This document shows, one piece after another, positions 8,737 to 17,257 of a stretch of 34,652 nt of DNA. How positions within the stretch are numbered: the stretch's first letter is position 1; the number at the start of each line of letters is the position of its first letter. The notes beneath the pieces were generated by a model. That model searched no databases and was not told the DNA's origin. It worked only from the letters and a program-made list of their open reading frames with translations. Source of the DNA: an uncultured Planctomycetaceae bacterium (GTDB taxonomy: Bacteria > Planctomycetota > Planctomycetia > Planctomycetales > Planctomycetaceae); NCBI GenBank assembly GCA_903871805.1, contig CAIQIE010000288.1, positions 1 to 34,652 on the forward strand. The letters are read 5' to 3'. Both the position numbers and the translations under genes were made by a program.

Positions 8737-8892
8737 AGCCTGCAAACTGGTTGATTTCCAGATAGATGTGTCGGTGATCGTCATTTCTGTATCAGAACAA
8801 ACTGAAAACTGCCGGCCGATCCTGATGATATGTTCTTCTGTGGCTGACTTCTGTTTTTGATCTTATTAGTTTCCCTTGATCCCCTGACAGAT

Positions 8893-8912
8893 TCCGAATG
8901 TTAGTATTCGGA
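8893..8912. promoter_or_regulatory. Palindrome upstream of oxidoreductase gene (possible operator)
   Basis: TCCGAAT (8893-8899) and ATTCGGA (8906-8912) form a perfect 7-bp inverted repeat with a 6-base spacer. It lies 27 bases before the ATG of the Gfo/Idh/MocA gene and just ahead of its GGAG (8928-8931). A dimeric regulator could bind it, or it could form a hairpin in the leader. No regulator is identified. Confidence 0.45.
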
Positions 8913-8938
8913 GATGAGTTTATCTGCGGAGTTTTTTC

Positions 8939-10489
8939 ATGGACATTACGCCGGAACAATCAGAAATCGGAAAAGACAATTTCAACGAAGCCGTCGCGTT
9001 CACACGACGAGACCTGTTGAAAACTGCTGCCGTCGGTGGGGTTGGTCTGGGGGCCCTGTATTTCAACTATGAAAAACTTAACGGGTCCCCGGTAAAAACA
9101 GCCTTCATTGGATGTGGTGACGAAGCCAATGTGCTCATCACCGAGCACCCTGCGGATTTTATGGAGATTGTCGCCGTTGCAGATCCGCGCCCGGCAAACA
9201 TTGAGCGTACATTCAAGGGAAGTCACCCCGAGGTGCGTGTTGGTCTGGTCAAAAAGCTTGGCCAGGCGAAAGCCAGTGAGATCAAGGTCTATGCCGATCA
9301 CGAAGCGTTACTGAAAGATAAGGACGCCCTGGGCCTGGAAATGGTTGTGATCGCCGTGCCACTCAGTCAGCACGCTCCTATCGCAATTGCCTGTCTGGAA
9401 GCTGGCCTGCATGTACTGACCGAAAAGCTGATGGCACACAATGTTACTGAGTGCAAGCAGATGATTCGGAAGGCCGAGCAGAAGGGCTTGCTGCTGGCGG
9501 TTGGTCACCAGCGTCACTACAGCGTGCTGTATGACAATGCCAATGATCTGATCCAGAAGGGTTTGCTTGGAGATATCAAGTTCATCCGCGCCCAGTGGCA
9601 TCGCAACAACAGCTTTCCCGGCAGCGACAGCTGGAAGAAGTGGGATCGCGGTGCGGAAGCGAAGAAAGACAAAGAACCCCTGCTGGAACTTGAAAAATCC
9701 GGGCGTCTGAAGGAGCTGGGCTATGACAGCGCCCGGCAACTTGTGGATTGGCGTCTTTACAACAAAACCGGTGGCGGATTGATGGCGGAACTGGGCAGTC
9801 ACCAGATGGATGCCAGCAGCATCTTTCTGGGAAAAGTTCATCCCATTGCTGTGCAGGGGTACGGCGGTCGTAATTTCTACGGAGTCAAAGGGGTTGGGCC
9901 AAAGGAAAACTGGGATGATGATCGCGACATCGCGGATCACATCTACGTGACCTTTGAGTTCCCCGGTCGTCACTACTCAGAAGACCAGAACGATATCGCG
10001 ATCGTGACCTATTCTTCCATCAACACAAACCGGCAGGAATTTTACGGCGAAACCGTCTACGGCAGCCGTGGAACGCTGGTCATGAAGGAAGAGAAGGAAG
10101 CCCTTCTGTATAAGGAACAAAGTGCAGGTAGCGGTGGGGGACTTGAACAGCGACTCTGGGTACTGGACAACTCAGCCGGCGGCGGCCCAGTGCTTGACAG
10201 CTACAACACCTCAGCACCGTCAGCAGCAGGGGCAATGACCAAGGGAGCCATGGGGGACAAAGTCAGCCGTGGTTATCGCGAGGAAATGGAGCACTTCTGC
10301 TATTGCCTGCGAAATGGCAAAAGCTGGAAAGAACTTCGCTGCAATGGTCGCGTGGCGATGGCCGACGCAATCATGTCCCTGACTGCGAACCTCGCGATGA
10401 AGCACAAGAAGCGAATCGTGTTCAAGGAAGAGTGGTTTGACGCAGATAACGATGCGGTGCCTGAAACGGACGAGCAGATTACTACCTGA
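8939..10489 (+). CDS. Tat-exported Gfo/Idh/MocA-family oxidoreductase
   Basis: NAD(P)-dependent oxidoreductase of the glucose-fructose oxidoreductase/inositol dehydrogenase type; the sugar substrate is unknown. The 516-residue product begins with a twin-arginine signal ([21 protein letters not shown], about residues 22-42). A Rossmann domain follows with [13 protein letters not shown], the [28 protein letters not shown] segment (EKL where most relatives have EKP) and VGHQRHYS. The catalytic-domain signature reads [14 protein letters not shown]. The C-terminal half holds the usual alpha/beta substrate domain. The start is fixed by GCGGAG seven bases upstream. Planctomycetes encode many Tat-exported members of this family, thought to act on polysaccharide-derived sugars in the periplasm. 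It ends at a strong terminator. Confidence 0.93.
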   Translation: MDITPEQSEIGKDNFNEAVAFTRRDLLKTAAVGGVGLGALYFNYEKLNGSPVKTAFIGCGDEANVLITEHPADFMEIVAVADPRPANIERTFKGSHPEVRVGLVKKLGQAKASEIKVYADHEALLKDKDALGLEMVVIAVPLSQHAPIAIACLEAGLHVLTEKLMAHNVTECKQMIRKAEQKGLLLAVGHQRHYSVLYDNANDLIQKGLLGDIKFIRAQWHRNNSFPGSDSWKKWDRGAEAKKDKEPLLELEKSGRLKELGYDSARQLVDWRLYNKTGGGLMAELGSHQMDASSIFLGKVHPIAVQGYGGRNFYGVKGVGPKENWDDDRDIADHIYVTFEFPGRHYSEDQNDIAIVTYSSINTNRQEFYGETVYGSRGTLVMKEEKEALLYKEQSAGSGGGLEQRLWVLDNSAGGGPVLDSYNTSAPSAAGAMTKGAMGDKVSRGYREEMEHFCYCLRNGKSWKELRCNGRVAMADAIMSLTANLAMKHKKRIVFKEEWFDADNDAVPETDEQITT

Positions 10490-10509
10490 CCGGCCGCGGA
10501 AATCACAAG

Positions 10510-10540
10510 GCCCGTCCGCTTGCTGCGGACGGGCTTTTTT
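10510..10540 (+). terminator. Rho-independent terminator of oxidoreductase gene
   Basis: A perfect 10-bp stem, GCCCGTCCGC (10510-10519) with GCGGACGGGC (10525-10534), closes a 5-base loop and is followed by six T residues (10535-10540). It lies 20 bases after the stop codon. Confidence 0.95.
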
Positions 10541-10619
10541 CTTGCGCTCAATTGCAGGTGGTAGGGGGTTTCGCGAGAGTCGCCTCTGGTTTCTCTGGAA
10601 GTGCCTTGGGGCTGGGCGA

Positions 10620-12125
10620 TCAGTTCTCTCGAATCTTTTTCAGAAGCCCCTGCATCTCTGCGACTCGAGCGGAATTCGCTTCTGCAAGATTCCGAGTTTC
10701 GCCGGGATCGGTTGTCAGGTCATAGAGCTGCAGTTCGGGCGCATTTGCGGTTTCGATGTTTACCTGTCGGCTCAGTGCCGGGCCGGAGTGCGCTTCGATC
10801 AGTTTCCATTTTCCCTGACGCAGCGAAATCGCCCCTGCCTGCTGCACCAGATGGTCTCGACCATTCCGGTCTTCCTGTTTCAGCGTTCGCAGGAGATTCT
10901 GACTGTCCCTGCCGGAGCCGGGCGGCAGTGGTTCACCAGTGAGTTCAGCGAAGCTCGCCAAAAAATCAATCTGACAAATCAATGCCTCGGACACCGATCC
11001 CGGCGCGATCTTTGCGGGCCACCTCACCAGAAATGGTACTCTGGTTCCCCCTTCAAAGGCACTGTATTTTCCTCCGCGCCACGGTCCCGCAGGACGATGA
11101 TTACCGATTTTCTCGACAGCATCATCTTTGTATCCATCGTTTAGAACGGGTCCGTTATCACTGGTGAAAATCACAATGGTATTCTGTTTCAGTCGGTGCT
11201 GGTCCAGGCTTCGCAGGATTTCGCCGACGGACCAGTCCAACTGTGCGATCGCATCTCCGCGAGGCCCCATGGAGGTCGTGCCAACAAATCTGGGGAGAGG
11301 AGCGCGAGGAACATGAATGTCGTGTGTGCTGAAGTACAGAAAGAATGGCTGTTTTTTGTGTGACGCGACATGCTGGTCGATAAATCGTACCGCTCGGCTG
11401 GTCAATACCTCCGCCATGTCCTCATCCACCCACCGAGCAGCTTTCCCGCCCGACATAAATCCAATCCTGCTGATACCGTTGACAATGGTGGAATTGTGGC
11501 CGTGGTCCCACTGCATCTTCAGGAGTTCCGGGTTCTGCAGCCCCGTGGGTTCGTCCCCAACGGGACCTGAAAAACTCACATGAATCGGATCGTTTGCGCT
11601 GAGGCCGACCACGGAATGATTCTCGACGTAGACACAGGGAACGCGATCACCAGTCGCAGGAATGATGAAGCACTCGTCAAAACCAACTTCCATGGGACCG
11701 GGAAAAATTGGTCGATTCCAGTCAATGACCCCCGTTCCGAGTCCCAGGTGCCATTTTCCAACCGCAGAGGTCCTGTACCCGGCCTTTTGCAGCACTGACG
11801 GCAGAGTGACTCTCTCTGGCGTAATAATGGCCGTGGCGTCGCCGGTCGCGATTCCGGTTCCTTTTTTTCGCCATGCGTATTCGCCGGTCATCAGTGCATA
11901 GCGAGATGGAGTGCAGGTTGCGGCCGCGCTGTGGCCATCGGTGAACCGACATCCTTCTTCGGCGATTCGGTCAATATTGGGGGTGCTGACGCTGCGGTTA
12001 CCGTTGCAGGACACGTCACCAAAGCCAATGTCATCCGCATAGATAATGACAATGTTTGGGTGTTGCCCGAAGCTGACAGACGCCAGCAGCATAACGACCA
12101 GAAATCCTCCTGTTTTGTGCCACAT
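10620..12125 (-). CDS. Secreted arylsulfatase-type sulfatase
   Basis: Hydrolyses sulfate esters, probably from sulfated polysaccharides. The 501-residue product has a signal peptide (residues 1-20, ending SVSFG). Metal ligands are seen in NIVIIYADDIGFGD (Asp31, Asp32), and the sulfatase signature CTPSR is at 71-75. Cys71 would be converted to formylglycine by the FGE enzyme, as in type I sulfatases. GKWHLG (123-128) and FTSDNGP supply further active-site Lys, His and Asp. Length and C-terminal region (LYDLTTDPGETRNLA) are typical of arylsulfatase A-like enzymes. No FGE gene is visible in the window. It lies tail-to-tail with the oxidoreductase and behind the terminator of the preceding minus-strand gene, so it is probably its own unit. 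Confidence 0.96.
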   Translation of the reverse strand: MWHKTGGFLVVMLLASVSFGQHPNIVIIYADDIGFGDVSCNGNRSVSTPNIDRIAEEGCRFTDGHSAAATCTPSRYALMTGEYAWRKKGTGIATGDATAIITPERVTLPSVLQKAGYRTSAVGKWHLGLGTGVIDWNRPIFPGPMEVGFDECFIIPATGDRVPCVYVENHSVVGLSANDPIHVSFSGPVGDEPTGLQNPELLKMQWDHGHNSTIVNGISRIGFMSGGKAARWVDEDMAEVLTSRAVRFIDQHVASHKKQPFFLYFSTHDIHVPRAPLPRFVGTTSMGPRGDAIAQLDWSVGEILRSLDQHRLKQNTIVIFTSDNGPVLNDGYKDDAVEKIGNHRPAGPWRGGKYSAFEGGTRVPFLVRWPAKIAPGSVSEALICQIDFLASFAELTGEPLPPGSGRDSQNLLRTLKQEDRNGRDHLVQQAGAISLRQGKWKLIEAHSGPALSRQVNIETANAPELQLYDLTTDPGETRNLAEANSARVAEMQGLLKKIREN

Positions 12126-12242
12126 GATCGTACTTTCTGAAGCCCTTGTTACTGACCTGAACCGGAATCATTTGTTCCCTGCTGCCAGCACCTCATTCCG
12201 CGAATTTCACGGAATCAAAGGAGTGTGGCAGAAGTTTCCTTA

Positions 12243-12282
12243 TAAAAAAAAACTGCTCTTCCGCGGAAAACAGAAGAGCAGT
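12243..12282 (-). terminator. Rho-independent terminator of the thioredoxin-like gene
   Basis: A 10-bp stem pairs ACTGCTCTTC (12252-12261) with GAAGAGCAGT (12273-12282) around an 11-base loop. On the minus strand it runs into a U tract (plus-strand A run 12244-12252). It is about 50 bases past the stop of the 12329-14410 gene and so separates it from the sulfatase. Confidence 0.9.
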
Positions 12283-12328
12283 GAATAATTTTGGCGTTTG
12301 ACCGCAGTGAATTCAAAGCAGGGCAGCA

Positions 12329-14410
12329 CTAAGTGCGTGGAGCCGATTTTTCCGCAGCAGCGGCACCTTTGTCAGGTGCTTCCGGGGTTTCGGGCGTTGT
12401 GGCCTTCAGTGATTCCAGTTTTTTCCCCTGAACGAGCGTGTCCACAGCCACATCGAGGTTACGAGAGGTGATACCGCCTTCCACAAGGCCGTCTTTGTTC
12501 ACCAGAAACATGGTTGGGACGGAAACAATTCCGAATCCGTAATCTCCCGGAGGTGCACCGGGCTGGGCAGACGCATCACGCAGGTTCTGCCATCGAGCAT
12601 CGCTGGATTTGAGCCACGCTGTGGCAGCGGCGGCGTCCGGATCCAGGTTGATTCCAAGAATCTCAAAGCCACTTTTCTGGTGCTTTGCGTACACAGTTTT
12701 CAGCGTTTCCGCATCCTCAATGAACGGCTGAGCGTACGATGCCCAGAAAACTACGAGCAGAACTTTTCCCTGATACTGATCGATACTCAGGGGTTGCCCC
12801 TGAAGTGTCTTTCCAGTGAGGCGAAATGGAGTGCCTGTCAAATTGAGCCGGCGGAGCGCTCCCTGAGCTTTGATTCCCCCTTCAGTTTTGGGGTAGCTCT
12901 TTGCCAGGGTGCCGTACCATGCTTTGGCATCCTCAATGCGTCCCATGAGTTCGTAGCTGATGGCTAACTGCACGACAGCATCCGGAGCATCTTCGGAATC
13001 CGGCCATTGCCGAGCATAACTTTCAAGCTGCTCAAACCACCACTTCTGCGTGGCTTCGCGAGCCTTGCGGGCGTCCGCTTCGCCGGTGGCTTTATCGTCT
13101 TCCTTCAGACGCACCGCGTATTCAGCCATCAGGCGTCGATAGAAGACGTAGCCGAGCAGTTTCTGGTTGGCCTTAACGGCAGTTTCCAGCTTCTGGAGGC
13201 GGACCAGCCCCTCACGATACAGGCCTGACTGAGTTGCCGTGGAAAGGCTGTCAGTAAACTGCTGAATCCACTGTGCCTGTTCTTCCTCGGTTCGTGCGAG
13301 GGCAATCAGCTTTTCTGAAAGGTTCGCTCGACCAACATTGTAGTCGGTCAGCTCGTTGGCCGTTGCGTCCGGTCGAGGACTACTTTCGTCGAGCTTCTGA
13401 AGTTCAGCCAGCAGCTTCTGCATTTCTGCGGACATTTCCGAAGCTCCTCCGGAAGTTTCGCCGCTCTCTCCCGACTGCATCAGCACACCGCCCAGAGACA
13501 CCACCATGTTACCACTGGCGTCGAGGGGGGCGGGAACGGTCACCAATTTCCAGACTTCCCCGACCTGAACCATTTCACCGATAGAGATGAGGTCCAGTTT
13601 CTCTCCATTCTGTACATAGGCCATCGCGTTTTCGTAGACAGTAATGTCACGAGCCCCGCCGCTTTGTTCTGCAAGGACCAGACTCGGTGGTGGCGGATCA
13701 AAACGGACCCACACACTTTTGGAATTCAGTACTTTGGAGTTAGCAAGTGCAGCCTGTGCCTTCTTTGCCATATCGGAAATCGATTGCTGCAGCTTTTGAG
13801 TGGTGGCAGCCGGTAATCGCAGCGTCTGAATGTCAGTTTCGGTCAGCATCACGGTGCTGAGAGTCTTCAGATCACTGGCAATCAATCCTTCGACAGCCAC
13901 GCGGGCTGCTTCCTGGGCGGAAATCACCTTCCACTGATCAATTTTTCCGTCTTCGTCCTGGTCGATCCCCCAGCGAGTTCCACCCCAGTTCATCCAGCGA
14001 TACTGGTCAGGGCGAGTGTTCTTCTTCGCCTTGTAGTCACCGTTTGTATCGATCTCACGGTACACTTCCAGCCCAAGGTGATAGTAGCGAAACATGTCTG
14101 GTGGACCGTCACCATTGGAGTCCGTAAATCGGCGCAGTTGCTCATTCGCCGGTCCATAAACAACAAAGCTGTTCTTTTCCTGCACCAGGCGGCATTTGGC
14201 GAAATCCTCGGGCTTTGGCGTATCATATTCCACACCGCGCTGGACGGGCACATACTGCTTCAGAAGTTGATCTGCAGTAATCTGTTTCTGCTGGGCCGGC
14301 AGGCTCTCTGCAAGCCCGATAACTGCCACCGCTGCCAGCAATGCCACCAGACGTGCTGTCCCCCGATGCCCTGCGGCCTCGTCCATCTGACGATTTCTCA
14401 CACGACGCAT
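12329..14410 (-). CDS. Secreted thioredoxin-fold protein lacking CXXC, with EF-hand-like loops
   Basis: The 693-residue product starts MRRVRNRQ and has a signal peptide ending near SLPAQQ (about residue 40). Three acidic loops resemble EF-hand calcium sites: DSNGDG (about 97-102), DTNGD (121-125) and DQDEDG (150-155). The middle is helical with TPR-like stretches. From about residue 525 it has a TlpA/AhpC-TSA fold (GKVLLVVFWASYAQPFIEDAETL), with the cis-proline in SVPTMFLV near 632. The position of the redox CXXC reads SYAQ, so both cysteines are missing. It probably binds or scaffolds rather than exchanging disulfides. The start is supported by GGAG and AGGG ahead of ATG 14410; an upstream start at 14479 is open but lacks a signal-like context. 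The tail is Ala/Glu/Pro-rich. Confidence 0.88.
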   Translation of the reverse strand: MRRVRNRQMDEAAGHRGTARLVALLAAVAVIGLAESLPAQQKQITADQLLKQYVPVQRGVEYDTPKPEDFAKCRLVQEKNSFVVYGPANEQLRRFTDSNGDGPPDMFRYYHLGLEVYREIDTNGDYKAKKNTRPDQYRWMNWGGTRWGIDQDEDGKIDQWKVISAQEAARVAVEGLIASDLKTLSTVMLTETDIQTLRLPAATTQKLQQSISDMAKKAQAALANSKVLNSKSVWVRFDPPPPSLVLAEQSGGARDITVYENAMAYVQNGEKLDLISIGEMVQVGEVWKLVTVPAPLDASGNMVVSLGGVLMQSGESGETSGGASEMSAEMQKLLAELQKLDESSPRPDATANELTDYNVGRANLSEKLIALARTEEEQAQWIQQFTDSLSTATQSGLYREGLVRLQKLETAVKANQKLLGYVFYRRLMAEYAVRLKEDDKATGEADARKAREATQKWWFEQLESYARQWPDSEDAPDAVVQLAISYELMGRIEDAKAWYGTLAKSYPKTEGGIKAQGALRRLNLTGTPFRLTGKTLQGQPLSIDQYQGKVLLVVFWASYAQPFIEDAETLKTVYAKHQKSGFEILGINLDPDAAAATAWLKSSDARWQNLRDASAQPGAPPGDYGFGIVSVPTMFLVNKDGLVEGGITSRNLDVAVDTLVQGKKLESLKATTPETPEAPDKGAAAAEKSAPRT

Positions 14411-14673
14411 CCCTGCATCTCCGTCGAAAATCTGTGAACCGTGTCTCCTGCCGGGTGCTGACAGATTGGATGTCAGCAAACACCGGCAACTGATGCCGAA
14501 TACTAGTGCATTTCGGCAATTGACGTCACCCCCGTTTTTTTTAATGAAAACGAGAGGATTTGCAGCGTTTTTTCATGGATCCGGGCCGGGTGGCCGTTTT
14601 GTTTGCGGGTTCTGGCTGCGTTCTGAGCGTCTCTGATAGCGCACGGAACGTCGCCAGCCATGCTGGCAGAGCG

Positions 14674-17001
14674 TCAGTCCTGAATATCAGAAATCATCGT
14701 TCGATCGAATGCTGAGTGGGCGGAAGCTTCCGCTGTTTTTCCGGCACTCGCTGAGGTATGGTCAGCCTCTCTGGATGCACTTCCATCGGCCATGGGAATG
14801 TCGGCAGGCCGGTTCGCTGTGCCTGCGGAGGCACTGTTCAGCTGACCTCTTTCAAAACGCCCCCACCAGGCATCACCGTCATCGATCGTCCAGCGACCGA
14901 ACTCCGGACACTTTCTCAGCAGGTTTGCCACGTCACGAGCAGTTTGCGGCCGGTTTGCCGGATTTTTTTCCAGACACGCCAGTACGGCAGTTTCCAGTTC
15001 GGCTGATACATTCCGTCCCAGACGCTGCGAGGGCGGAGTGGGTGCTTCCATAATGTGCATGCGCAGCAGATCCACGAGGTTGGAAGAGACAAAGGGCGGG
15101 TGGCCAGTCAGCAGGTAATAGGCAGTTGCACCTACGGCATAAAGGTCGCTTCGCGCATCGACCAGTGCTGGTGCGTTGATGCCCTCTGGAGAGATATATA
15201 AGGGTGTGCCAGTGAGTGAATTTGCAGCAGTCATGCCTGCCTGCTTTTTCTCGTCCAGGGCCTTGACCAGACCAAAATCCAGCACTTTGATTACGTCCGG
15301 CAGACCACCACGGCGATTCAGCATAATGTTGGCGGGCTTGATGTCTCTGTGAACCAAACCTTTACTGTGGGCTTCAAACAGAGAACCACAGATCTGCAGC
15401 AGCAGGTGGATCACTCGACTTTCCGGCAGTGGCCCGGCCTGACTTATAAGGTTTTCCAGGTTAATTCCGTCGAGAAACTCCATCGCGTAGTAGAAAACGC
15501 CCTCCGGGGTCCGCCCATAATCGTAAATTGCAATCGTATTGGGGTTATTCAGCTGGCAGGTAATCTGCACTTCGCGTTCAAATCGGGCGACCGATCCGGC
15601 GTTGATCTTTTCTATATCCAGCAGCTTGATGGCCGTTGGTCGTCGCAGCATGGCATGTCGACCCTTGTAAACGACTCCCATTGCGCCTTGTCCAAGTTTC
15701 TCCAGCAATTCGTATTGTCCCACCTGCTTAGCGGCAACAGTGGCTTTGCGAGCTTCACGCTGCAAACGTGACACGATGATCGTGAAGGTGAAAATTGCGA
15801 TGGAGCTCATAACCAGCAGGCTAAAAAGAACTTCAAAAGTACGCTGCAGAATCGTGAGTGGTCGGTAGGCTTCTTCATGATCTATTTCCGTCGCGACGCC
15901 GATGTCGTAATCTGACAGCCACTTCCATGCCCCCACGACAGTTACCCCACGGTAATCACGGTAGCCATCAAGATCGAAGTTGGCAGAGTTATCCAGAGCA
16001 GCCTGTACCATGCGTGTCAGTGGCATGTCGCGTCGAAGTGTTGTTGGCCGAAATCCTTCAACAAGGTTGCCCTGTGGTGCGGTCAGCTGAATTGTCAGCA
16101 TGGAAGAACTGCCGTCTTCCTGAGGCACAAGTCCCAGCAGCTTCAGCTCCTCATCAAATCGGCTGTTGGATACCATCAGGCCTCGGCGATTGAATGCATA
16201 GGTCTCTCCTGATTTCCCAAGTTGTCCGAGCTGCAGGATCTCCGTAAACTCTTCCTCCGGGCGTATCTGAAGTGCCAGAACACCGATCACCTGAAAATTG
16301 TCGTCGCGGACAGGCGACACGGCATACATTACGGGCATATCCGTGTGATACTTGCCTCCGGAAGATTTCATCAGCGAGACACTGCGGAACGGCACCGACA
16401 CTGTGCTCTGTCCATCAAGGGCTTTTGTCATGAATGACTCAAATAAAGTAATCTCCGATTGCCCGATCAGAGTATGGTCAGATGCTGACAGGATTCGTCG
16501 AGTCTTGTCGGCGAGAATGTAGTCCGTATACCGATACGATGACATCATGGGACTTAACTGACGGTCCAGATCCCTGTGCAGCGAATCCGCTGTGGTCGGA
16601 ACTTCACCCGGTTCAGCCGACGCTAACGGCAGATCTTCGTTGGCCAGCAACTTCGTCAATCTTCGGATCTCATTCGAATTTGCAGCCGACTGCACGTGCG
16701 ACTGCTGTACCTGAAACCAGTTTTGCAGCATGGCAACTTCCACGTGCAGCAGCGTTTGAAGTCCGGAACGCAGGTTATCCCGCATCGTGGCTTCTATTGC
16801 AGAACGAACCAGAAAGCCTACCGTCCCCAGAATCGTGACGGCAATGATTGGCCAGATCCAGAGGTTCCTTCGCAGAAAGACACTGGTTGCCTGTACCGTT
16901 CCCGACAAAGAGTTGCTGGCCCATGTCATCCGCGCGGCATGGCGGGAATTGTGTACAGAGGCTTCTGCCTGATTCTTTCGCAGGAGATTGAATGGATTCA
17001 C
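14674..17001 (-). CDS. Membrane sensor Ser/Thr protein kinase with extracytoplasmic Cache-like domain
   Basis: Hanks-type kinase of 775 residues. Order: cytoplasmic N-terminus; transmembrane helix about 49-66; an extracytoplasmic sensor of about 320 residues that resembles a double Cache domain (for example YRYTDYILADKTRRILSASD, GKSGETYAFNRRGLMVSNS, GAWKWLSDYDIGVATEID); second helix about 391-411; then the kinase. The kinase has the glycine loop GQGAMG (437-442), catalytic Lys459, HRDIKPAN (551-558), DFG (575-577) and GTPLYISPE, so it should be active. The C-terminal 70 residues are Ala/Ser-rich. This is the layout of bacterial chemoreceptor-like sensors with a kinase output, so a small-molecule ligand is likely but unknown. 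It lies 256 bases downstream of the sigma54 activator in the same direction. Confidence 0.93.
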   Translation of the reverse strand: MNPFNLLRKNQAEASVHNSRHAARMTWASNSLSGTVQATSVFLRRNLWIWPIIAVTILGTVGFLVRSAIEATMRDNLRSGLQTLLHVEVAMLQNWFQVQQSHVQSAANSNEIRRLTKLLANEDLPLASAEPGEVPTTADSLHRDLDRQLSPMMSSYRYTDYILADKTRRILSASDHTLIGQSEITLFESFMTKALDGQSTVSVPFRSVSLMKSSGGKYHTDMPVMYAVSPVRDDNFQVIGVLALQIRPEEEFTEILQLGQLGKSGETYAFNRRGLMVSNSRFDEELKLLGLVPQEDGSSSMLTIQLTAPQGNLVEGFRPTTLRRDMPLTRMVQAALDNSANFDLDGYRDYRGVTVVGAWKWLSDYDIGVATEIDHEEAYRPLTILQRTFEVLFSLLVMSSIAIFTFTIIVSRLQREARKATVAAKQVGQYELLEKLGQGAMGVVYKGRHAMLRRPTAIKLLDIEKINAGSVARFEREVQITCQLNNPNTIAIYDYGRTPEGVFYYAMEFLDGINLENLISQAGPLPESRVIHLLLQICGSLFEAHSKGLVHRDIKPANIMLNRRGGLPDVIKVLDFGLVKALDEKKQAGMTAANSLTGTPLYISPEGINAPALVDARSDLYAVGATAYYLLTGHPPFVSSNLVDLLRMHIMEAPTPPSQRLGRNVSAELETAVLACLEKNPANRPQTARDVANLLRKCPEFGRWTIDDGDAWWGRFERGQLNSASAGTANRPADIPMADGSASREADHTSASAGKTAEASAHSAFDRTMISDIQD

Positions 17002-17257
17002 GACACTTCTTCCAGTGACAGTTTTTCAGATCCGAGCGCAATGCCCTCCGGACCCCAGACGCGGCCTGGAGCGGAGGCTTATGAAACCGTAGTTCACCCC
17101 TTGCCGCGCTCTTCAGGCCCACCGACGAAAAACTTCTGAATCCACCTGGATTATCAGTCGTGTTCCGCAAATTCCTCAGAATCGTCAGTGAAGAAAGGCG
17201 GTACCCCTGATGGAATCGTCAATACCACGCTGCCGCCTGCCTTTGACCGTCGAGCCA

